From UBA1268 sp002694955 (lineage in GTDB: Bacteria > Planctomycetota > Planctomycetia > Pirellulales > UBA1268): DNA of 58,359 nt. The position numbers were made by a program, and so were the translations under genes. Below are positions 52,320 to 58,359 of the stretch, in pieces. The notes under the pieces are model-generated. The model saw only the letters and a list, made by a program, of their open reading frames with translations. It was not told the DNA's origin and did no database searches. The stretch covers positions 1 through 58,359 of the forward strand of contig JALCBP010000011.1 in NCBI GenBank assembly GCA_028066355.1, written 5' to 3'. Position 1 is the first letter of the stretch. Each line of letters starts with the position of its first letter.

Positions 52320-53897
52320 TCACCCACTGCTTCCAATCGGTTCAGCCGGGGCTTGTTCTTCTGGGGTCTGCCAAGGCTCATTTACGTCGCCTGTTTGCTC
52401 GCTGAACTCATTTGGCACACCCAAGTCACGAAGTAACAAATCAGTAGTGATGCGTGCTGAGGAATAGATCACAGGAAGACCGCTACCAGGATGAGTGCCA
52501 CCGCCCACAAGATACATCCCATCGATGTCTTCAAAACGATTGTGTGGCCGCATGTGAAGCATCTGATTTAAGTCGTGCGATAAATTGAAGGTGGCTCCTC
52601 GATAGATTGCGTAATCGTCTTGCCAATCGTCGGGCGTAATCATTTTTTCGTATCGAATCCGCGGCCTGACATCTGTGATGCCAATCTTCTCGAGTTGATC
52701 GATCGCAACTTCGCGGAATGCCGGGGCTTCCTTCTTCCAATTGATGTTCGGGTGCTTGTGGCTTACAGGAATGAGTGCGTAAAGCGTGCTCATGCCGGGG
52801 GGGGCGAGAGTCGGATCAGTAATTGATGCGTTCTGGACGTACATCGATGGATCACTGCTCAAACGATGGCGTCGCTCGATGTCGGCGAGATTTTCCCGAT
52901 AGTTTTCAGCCAAATAAATGTTGTGATGGGGAACCGATTCGTAGCACCCATCAAGTCCGAGGTACAGCATGAACGTTGAGCACGAGAATCGTCGTGAAGC
53001 TATTTTCTTGTCATTCCACCGCCGTCGTAAATTGTCAGGTACGAGTCGTGTCATTGCCCTCGCGAAGTCAGCGTTCACCACCGTTGCGTCGGCTTTATAT
53101 GTCGCCTTGGGCGTTGTTACGGAGGTAATCCTCCTGCCGTGAAACTCCATTGATTCAACGGATTCGCCATAGTGAATTTCGACACCCATGTCTTCGGCAA
53201 TCCGAGCCATCGTTGCTGAGACTTCACCGCAGCCTCCAATCGGATGGAAAACACCATGCTCGTATTCGAGGAATGACAGAATCGAAAAGAGGCTTGGGCA
53301 GCGAAATGGCGACATGCCGAGATATTTTGATTGGAATGTAAAGGCGAGGCGAATACGTTCATCCGAAAAAAACCGGCCAAGTTCAGAGTCCAAGCTTTTC
53401 CACGGCTTGAGCAGAGGCACGAGTTTCAGCAAATCAGGGTTCGCCAAATCAGTCCATCGTTCAAATGGTTTTTCAAGAAACGGCGCGAATCGAACAAATT
53501 TCTCTCTTGTTTCGGTCATGAACCGGGTAAATGCACCGCGATCGTTGGGTGAAAGACGGGCAACGGCATCTTCCATCCTCGCAAGATCTGGTGTTGCCAA
53601 AAGATCACCACCCGAGCCAAAAATGAGGCGATACTGCGGATCGAGTTTAACCATCTCCACTTCATTATTGAGGTCATATCCGCACGCGGAGAAGATGTCT
53701 GCCAGAACTCGTGGGTAGAGGAAGAATGTAGGACCAAGGTCAAACCGAAAGCCGGTTCCGCTCTCAAGCGAACTGGTTCTCCCTCCAGGAGTGTCAAGCC
53801 TTTCGAGAACTCGAACTCGTAGGCCTGCTCGTGCCAACAGCATTGCCGAAGCAAGGCCGCCTGGGCCGGCACCAACAATTGTGACTGATCGTGTCAT
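52320..53897 (-). CDS. CrtI/CrtN/CrtP-family FAD-dependent carotenoid oxidoreductase 2
   Basis: The 525-aa paralogue begins with VTIVGAGPGGLASAMLLARAG. It has GFRFDLGPTFFLYPRVL, the GVFHPIGGCGEVSATMARIAED segment typical of the CrtI clan, and a C-terminal GMYLVGGGTHPGSGLPVIYSSARI. With the previous gene it provides two serial desaturation/oxidation functions, as CrtN and CrtP do for C30 carotenoids. No phytoene/squalene synthase is in the window. The start at ATG 53897 is preferred; a TTG at 53912 is possible. Confidence 0.9.
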   Translation of the reverse strand: MTRSVTIVGAGPGGLASAMLLARAGLRVRVLERLDTPGGRTSSLESGTGFRFDLGPTFFLYPRVLADIFSACGYDLNNEVEMVKLDPQYRLIFGSGGDLLATPDLARMEDAVARLSPNDRGAFTRFMTETREKFVRFAPFLEKPFERWTDLANPDLLKLVPLLKPWKSLDSELGRFFSDERIRLAFTFQSKYLGMSPFRCPSLFSILSFLEYEHGVFHPIGGCGEVSATMARIAEDMGVEIHYGESVESMEFHGRRITSVTTPKATYKADATVVNADFARAMTRLVPDNLRRRWNDKKIASRRFSCSTFMLYLGLDGCYESVPHHNIYLAENYRENLADIERRHRLSSDPSMYVQNASITDPTLAPPGMSTLYALIPVSHKHPNINWKKEAPAFREVAIDQLEKIGITDVRPRIRYEKMITPDDWQDDYAIYRGATFNLSHDLNQMLHMRPHNRFEDIDGMYLVGGGTHPGSGLPVIYSSARITTDLLLRDLGVPNEFSEQTGDVNEPWQTPEEQAPAEPIGSSG

Positions 53898-53971
53898 ATA
53901 TTCCGGTTTCAATAGAACTTTGTGTCGCCTGCCCTTAGCAAAAAAGGCATTTACGAACTCGCCTCACTATA

Positions 53972-54029
53972 GATCGCCCGAAGGGGCGGTCAAGAATCAT
54001 GGCTTAGCGAATTCAAAAGTTTGATTCGC
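53972..54029. other. Two stem-loops between carotenoid cluster and YYAP-repeat gene
   Basis: GATCGCCC-GAAG-GGGCGGTC (53972-53991, one G-U pair) and GCGAATTCAAA/TTTGATTCGC (54007-54029, one bulge). They lie just after the stop of the YYAP-repeat gene and could end its transcript, but no T-run follows on the minus strand. Confidence 0.4.
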
Positions 54030-54047
54030 CGAAGGTGAAATTATCGA

Positions 54048-54518
54048 TTAGTAGGCCGGATAGTAAGCCGGATAGGCCACCCCACGTGCAGGACGATAAC
54101 GGCCGAAGAGGCCCCTGCGGTAATAGTATGGAGTAACGTACGCGGTTGGTGCGTAGTAAGCCGCTGTTGGCGCGTAATATGCGGTTGTTGGAGCATAGTA
54201 CGAAGTTGTTGGGGCATAATAGGAAGTAGTCGCAGCCGGAGCATAGTACGCCGTTGTTGCTGGAGCGTAGTAACTCGTCACAGCTACGGAACTGGCCGGA
54301 ACTGCTGCAACAGGAGCCGAATATGCTGTCACGGCCGAATATGTGCCAGACGGGGTGTATTGGCTGACATAGGGTGCTGGCTGAGCCACAACAGGCGAAT
54401 AATAGACCACTTGTTGAGCATACCCTGAACCAGCAAGCACTACGCTAGCCACAAAACCCGCGATTACGAGTGGAAGTCGTCGTATAGTCATGTGTGGGAG
54501 GGATTGGGTATGTGACAT
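54048..54518 (-). CDS. Exported Tyr-Ala-Pro repeat protein
   Basis: The 156-aa protein starts at MSHTQSLPHM, behind GGAG eight bases upstream. It has a signal peptide (LPLVIAGFVASVVLAGSGYAQ), then a Tyr/Ala/Pro/Thr-rich body with six YYAP units (residues 82-126) and a basic, aromatic tail (YYYRRGLFGRYRPARGVAYPAYYPAY). No enzymatic domain. Repeats of this kind suit a surface, matrix or cross-linkable structural protein. The longer upstream frame has no export signal at its start and was rejected. Confidence 0.75.
   Translation of the reverse strand: MSHTQSLPHMTIRRLPLVIAGFVASVVLAGSGYAQQVVYYSPVVAQPAPYVSQYTPSGTYSAVTAYSAPVAAVPASSVAVTSYYAPATTAYYAPAATTSYYAPTTSYYAPTTAYYAPTAAYYAPTAYVTPYYYRRGLFGRYRPARGVAYPAYYPAY
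54141..54275. repeat. Imperfect tandem repeats encoding YYAP units
   Basis: About 135 bases of imperfect tandem units, 18 to 27 bases long, encoding SYYAPA/AYYAPT-type motifs. Synonymous variation between units shows they are old and not recently slipped. Confidence 0.7.
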
Positions 54519-54730
54519 GTGAGAGACTCCGATGACGAGAACAAGTGACTTTATTTGGTTATAGGATACGCTAGAGGTTGCTAGGTTCGCAAACGGGCGG
54601 TAAAGTTCCCGCTGTCGTTTAGGTTTAACCTGCTTTTGACTGCCGTCAATTACATCATCCAAAAGTCAATAATCAGCGTGCGTGGAGTCAATTTGAGCAC
54701 TTGCGTGCTGTCTCAAGGTGGGGTTCGGAC

Positions 54731-57466
54731 GTGAAAAAATCTCCATCCGAACACCAGCCATCTGATTCGACATCTGGTTTTGTGTCCCTGCTAGCCGTTC
54801 GGTCGCTCACCGTACTGAACGATAATATGGCCAGATGGATCGTCATAGGCTTGGGGAAACGAGCCGCAGCATCAGTCGGCACAGCTCCTGCTGCTGTCCT
54901 GGCCGTCGGAACGGCAGTGTATGTCGTACCATTTGTGCTCTTTGCCTGGCTTGCTGGCTGGCTTGCGGATCGATATTCCAAACGATCCGTTGTGATTAGT
55001 TGGAAGTTCGCTGAGATACTCATCGGCATCGTCGCCGCACTTGCCGTCGCATGGGGTGCTGGGTCTGGTGTTGTTTTGGGAGGCATTCCTCTTGGGCTCT
55101 GGCTGTTACTTGGAGTGGTTGGTCTCTTCGGCCTGCAGACCACATTGTTGAACCCAAGCCTGCTTGGAACGATTCCTGAGACAGTGCCCCCAGCCAAACT
55201 TTCTTCAGCAAATGGAATATTCGCGCTTGTGTCACTTGCTGCGACACTCGCAGGAATGGCAGCTGGAAATTGGCTGGCCGACATCACATGGCTCACTCCT
55301 CAACCCGACGCAGACCGTCCCCTACCCTCCTGGATGATTGATCTTCCATTTGGGTATGCGTTGCCAGCAGCAGTAGGACTTTTTTCAATAGCCTCAATTG
55401 GTTGGCTTCTTTCTTTACGACTACCAAAAGTTGCTGCTGCTGATCCACACGCGGCGTTTCCAAAAAATGGAATTGCGAAAACGATAGATGATTTGCGAGG
55501 CCTGTTCAGAGTTCGTCAACTTATTGGTGCAGCATCAGGAATTGTATTTTTCTGGGGCATCGCTGCCGTTGCTCAGCTTAATGTTGACCAGTATGCATTT
55601 GAGTCTGGAGCGACTACACAAGGAGAGGTAACGCCTCTTCTCCTCTCGCTTGTTATCGGTATTGGGGGAGGCAGCCTGCTCGCTGGTCGTCTTTCTCGTC
55701 AGGGCATCGATGAAAATTCTCAAGTGAACCTTGGCATCGTGCCGGTTGGTGGCATCATTATGTCAATTGCTTGCCTTGCTCTCTCCTTTTCCAGCCAGGA
55801 AATTTTTCAGCCGAACGGGTCGCTGTCATTTGGTTTGATTACAGCTGCCCTGTGGCTTTTTCTTCTGGGCGTTGGCGCAGGCATGTTTGATGTTCCTCTT
55901 GAAGCCTATCTTCAGGAACAAAGCCCACCTGATCGTTTGGGGGCAACACTAGCGTCTACGAATCTGTTGGTATTCACCGGCATGTTGGCTTCGTCTCTTG
56001 GCTATTATTTTTTGCGAATGCCTGTGGGAGCGGAGGAATTGGCGAAGCCCCTTTTCTCAGCGCGTGGGGTCTTTTTGATCTTTGCACTGCTTGCAGGCGT
56101 GGCAACGGTCGCTGCGATACTTTCAGCGCCTCGATCGTCTCTGCGCCTGTTTGTGGATTGGACGGTACGCCTCGTCTATCGATTTCGCATCGAGGGGGAA
56201 GAGATTCTTCCGGCCTCTGGGCCTGCAGTCATTATCGGAAACCATATCTCATGGCTTGATGGTTTTCTGGTGGTCCTTGCGGCTCGAAGACCCGTTCGGA
56301 TGGTTGTCTATGGCCCAAACATTCATGGTCGTTTCCTGAAAAGACTCGCCGCACAATGGCAATTTATTCTTTTTGATCCTCATCCAAAATCGATTGCTCG
56401 GGCGCTCAAAGAAATAGAAAGTGGATTAGCCAACGGAGATTTTATTGGAATCTTTTGTGAGGGAGGTATATCAAGGACAGGGCAAGTGCTTGGGTTTAAA
56501 CGCGGGCTCGAGCGAATTCTGAAGCGTGTAGATGCCCCTGCTGTCCCCTTGGCTATCGATGGTCTCTGGGGCAGTATCTTTTCATTTTCAGGTGGCAAGT
56601 TTTTCTTCAAATTACCGTGGCCATTACGGCGAAGAATCACGATGCGGTTTGGGCCACTTGTTCCCAGTGGGCAGAGCCCTTCAGTTATCCGTCTTGCACT
56701 TCAGGAAACAGTAGCTCGAGCGGTGTTCGATCGATTTCATCACAATCCAAAGTGTGATGTTACGTATGCGGCTTTTGCGGAAGCATTAAGTGGGTGTTGT
56801 GTTCTAAGACGATTTGATCGTCTGCTTGTAACGCTTCAGAAAGATGATCCGCTGCATGACGTATTTGCTGACGCCCATTCTCATCAACTATCCGTGTCGT
56901 TTGAAGCCTGTCAGGAAGCAGTGTCTGCTGATGAGTTCGTGCGTTTGTTTCAGCGACGTCGAGTTACAGTATGGATCGCCCGGCACCAACAGCTCAGTGA
57001 AATTCTTGCTTTTGCGCGCAGAGAACCTCCAAACCTCATGGCTTTTCCTGAAGTGATTGTCGTGCCTGTTCGATCAGCGGCTGAATTCGAGCATGTTGCG
57101 AAGACACTTTCAGCATTTGAGGCGATGTTTGGTGTCACGCCTGTTGCCGCCTTTGCCCCGCCCGGCCTTGGCCTGCTGGCGATGAGTACGCCGCCATCGC
57201 GGTCAGTGAGCAAGGAAAACACATATTCCAGTGATTCAGTTGGAAGAGTTGTCAATGGAGCTGTGGTGTGGCCTCGCGCATCGCTGAGACAGCCTGCGGG
57301 GTTTGGGCCTTTAACTGGTGAGGCTCCTCAGCCGAACGGAGACAGGAGTTTGGTCATATCGGCTATGAGCCAAGGCTCTGATGGTTTTGGCTGGAGCGTG
57401 CTCGATGAGCAGTTTGATGTCGATGAAAACGGGTTCTTGAGACTCCGCTTGGACCACGAGGAATAA
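54731..57466 (+). CDS. MFS transporter-PlsC acyltransferase fusion with decayed AMP-binding domain (Aas/LplT-like)
   Basis: About 911 residues from GTG 54731, which has AAGGTGGGG upstream; TTG 54701 is the other option. Residues about 20-450 are a 12-helix MFS domain (LNDNMARWIVIGLG; FLLGVGAGMFDVPLEAYLQE). About 480-670 is a PlsC domain with HX4D in IGNHISWLDGFLVV and FCEGGISRTGQ. About 690-911 follows the order of an adenylate-forming domain (VTYAAFAEAL, FGVTPVAAFAPPGL, SVGRVVNGAVVWP, DEQFDVDENGFLRL) but is far too short and lacks the P-loop YTSGSTG and the RxGK region. The Aas/LplT system acylates and flips lysophospholipids; here activation of the acyl chain must come from elsewhere. Confidence 0.88.
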   Translation: MKKSPSEHQPSDSTSGFVSLLAVRSLTVLNDNMARWIVIGLGKRAAASVGTAPAAVLAVGTAVYVVPFVLFAWLAGWLADRYSKRSVVISWKFAEILIGIVAALAVAWGAGSGVVLGGIPLGLWLLLGVVGLFGLQTTLLNPSLLGTIPETVPPAKLSSANGIFALVSLAATLAGMAAGNWLADITWLTPQPDADRPLPSWMIDLPFGYALPAAVGLFSIASIGWLLSLRLPKVAAADPHAAFPKNGIAKTIDDLRGLFRVRQLIGAASGIVFFWGIAAVAQLNVDQYAFESGATTQGEVTPLLLSLVIGIGGGSLLAGRLSRQGIDENSQVNLGIVPVGGIIMSIACLALSFSSQEIFQPNGSLSFGLITAALWLFLLGVGAGMFDVPLEAYLQEQSPPDRLGATLASTNLLVFTGMLASSLGYYFLRMPVGAEELAKPLFSARGVFLIFALLAGVATVAAILSAPRSSLRLFVDWTVRLVYRFRIEGEEILPASGPAVIIGNHISWLDGFLVVLAARRPVRMVVYGPNIHGRFLKRLAAQWQFILFDPHPKSIARALKEIESGLANGDFIGIFCEGGISRTGQVLGFKRGLERILKRVDAPAVPLAIDGLWGSIFSFSGGKFFFKLPWPLRRRITMRFGPLVPSGQSPSVIRLALQETVARAVFDRFHHNPKCDVTYAAFAEALSGCCVLRRFDRLLVTLQKDDPLHDVFADAHSHQLSVSFEACQEAVSADEFVRLFQRRRVTVWIARHQQLSEILAFARREPPNLMAFPEVIVVPVRSAAEFEHVAKTLSAFEAMFGVTPVAAFAPPGLGLLAMSTPPSRSVSKENTYSSDSVGRVVNGAVVWPRASLRQPAGFGPLTGEAPQPNGDRSLVISAMSQGSDGFGWSVLDEQFDVDENGFLRLRLDHEE

Positions 57467-57491
57467 CGGTGTATTGTTGTGTGAAGAAACT

Positions 57492-57538
<47 letters not shown>

Positions 57539-57565
<27 letters not shown>

Positions 57566-57844
57566 CTTCAATTGATAAAGGTCGTCGGAACCCACTCCGG
57601 CGGCCTTTTTCTGTTTCAGTTCTGTCGTCCCAAGTGCAATGAGATCAAAGGTTTGGCGAAATTCGACCGTCAGCTGGCCATCACCCCAAGTGGAGTTCGA
57701 TAGTACGAAATCGAGCAATCGGCGTTTCTCACTGCCTGACTGCTTTTCAAAGAGTTCCGCGGCACGATTGGCCAGTTCGAGAATCGCGACGCCCTCCTGA
57801 AGGTAAGATGGGCATGGAGCGGTTCCAAGCTTAACGTTGTTCAA
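57539..57844 (-). pseudogene. C-terminal remnant of a serine site-specific recombinase
   Basis: The 101-codon frame reads GVAILELANRAAELFEKQSG then SEKRRLLDFVLSNSTWGDG then FRQTFDLIALG, the typical C-terminal end of large serine recombinases. The catalytic resolvase domain and zinc-binding domain are missing, and the frame begins abruptly at 57844. Its last ten codons (57539-57565) are antisense to the 3' part of tRNA-Arg, so the frame runs through the probable integration site. A decayed integrative element is the simplest reading. Confidence 0.75.
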
Positions 57845-57885
57845 TCCAAATGGGAAACGCGAGCCTATCGAAGGGACTAGCCACT

Positions 57886-58203
57886 ATGAAACCCACCCTC
57901 ACCCCGCTCACCGTCCTGCTGGCGTTGTGTTCCGTCAATGTTCCGGCTGCGCTCAACGCTGCAGAACCTCCGCACCACACCTCCATGCCTGATGTCCGTC
58001 CCTGGCGGACGGCGACTTATGATGAGGCGTTCTTCCAAGGCCGGACCGTGTGCGGCGAGGAGGCCCTGAAGTTCATGTGGCAGGGCATCAATTGGCGAAG
58101 CAATCCCGATGGCATACCGGAGAAGTTTTCCAAGCTCCAGCGGCTCCTGTCCGGCGAAGCCGTGCTGGAATTTAATGGCAAGACAAAAGCGAGTAGAAGA
58201 TAG
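57886..58203 (+). pseudogene. GC-rich truncated exported ORF of unknown family
   Basis: The 105-aa frame starts with a signal peptide (MKPTLTPLTVLLALCSVNVP then AALNAAE) followed by MPDVRPWRTATYDEAFFQGR and GINWRSNPDGIPEKFSKL, and ends at TAG 58201 after KTKASRR. By eye it is clearly richer in GC than the rest of the window. The abrupt end suggests a truncated or frameshifted gene. I cannot name the family. It is probably part of the material inserted beside tRNA-Arg. Confidence 0.5.
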
Positions 58204-58259
58204 GTGTGGCGAGTCCAATTGGCTGTTACAAAAATTCGAACCATACAGACTAGAAATTC

Positions 58260-58359
58260 ATGATGAAACCATTTCTTTTTTTGATATCTCTCGCGCTTTT
58301 ATCTTCGAATGCTTATGCCGAGAAACCGCCGAATATTCTTCTTATTCTGACCGATGATC
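58260..58359 (+). CDS. Sulfatase, N-terminal start only (runs off window)
   Basis: Starts at the ATG-ATG pair 58260/58263. It has a signal peptide (MMKPFLFLISLALLSSNAYA), then EKPPNILLILTDD, the metal-binding N-terminus of type I sulfatases. The rest is beyond the window. Confidence 0.85.
   Translation, partial: MMKPFLFLISLALLSSNAYAEKPPNILLILTDD

Noticed and set aside
53188..53718. 176-codon plus-strand frame opposite the second carotenoid oxidoreductase
   Set aside because: Antisense to a clear FAD-enzyme gene; Arg/Ser-rich composition typical of a shadow frame.
54688..55296. 202-codon minus-strand frame opposite the MFS domain
   Set aside because: Pro/Ala/Ser-rich antisense of a membrane protein; the plus-strand frame has the domains and ribosome site.

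Overview
The window looks like about 58 kb of a planctomycete genome of intermediate GC. The evidence is the mix of genes: secreted sulfatases, a TIGR03000-type Gly/Ser-rich exported protein, an HTTM-domain membrane protein, a long MoxR/DUF58/BatA/vWA operon, PQQ-like beta-propeller and prenyltransferase-repeat exported proteins, and a C30-carotenoid-type cluster without its own squalene/phytoene synthase. A 100-N block flanked by two identical 55-base copies points to a draft or metagenome scaffold, not a finished genome.

Layout. 1-3.7 kb (minus): Ser/Thr kinase (partial), truA, asd, an HTTM protein and a partner; the last four are chained by three 4-base ATGA overlaps. 3.7-5 kb: Gly/Ser-rich TIGR03000 protein with a clear terminator. 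5.1-9.9 kb (minus): MazG-like protein, 730-aa membrane protein, ABC ATPase and an exported Pcm with an extra C-terminal domain. 10.2-14 kb: leuA, a divergent P-II protein, a roughly 540-bp structured non-coding stretch, and a photolyase-like FAD protein with the FAD domain first. 14-32.4 kb (minus): one tightly packed run of eleven genes from MoxR to three consecutive HtrA-like genes, of which only the first keeps the protease triad. 32.5-38.7 kb (minus): prenyltransferase-repeat protein and a very large PQQ-like protein, artificially split by the N block. 39-45 kb (plus): HU protein with a structured leader, two sulfatases, an orphan gene and an exported endonuclease/phosphatase-family protein. 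45.1-48.5 kb: tRNA-Phe, tsaC/sua5, purE-purK. 48.5-53.9 kb (minus): glycosyltransferase, acyltransferase and two CrtI/CrtN-type oxidoreductases, equivalent to the CrtQ/CrtO/CrtN/CrtP set of staphyloxanthin synthesis. 54-57.5 kb: Tyr-Ala-Pro repeat exported protein, and an MFS-PlsC fusion with a decayed adenylation domain. 57.5 kb to end: tRNA-Arg(ACG) with a serine-recombinase remnant lying against and into its 3' end, a GC-rich truncated exported ORF, and the start of another sulfatase; this is probably the edge of a genomic island.

The most system-like part is the 18-kb run 14039-32379. An AAA+ MoxR ATPase, several vWA proteins carrying MIDAS-type motifs, large membrane and coiled-coil proteins, an NPCBM-like exported protein, one intact HtrA protease and two triad-less HtrA paralogues (one fused to a hydrolase-like domain that has also lost its nucleophile) lie in one orientation with gaps of 51 bases or less. 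I infer an envelope assembly or quality-control machine. That function is a hypothesis; the catalytic losses can be read directly from the sequence.
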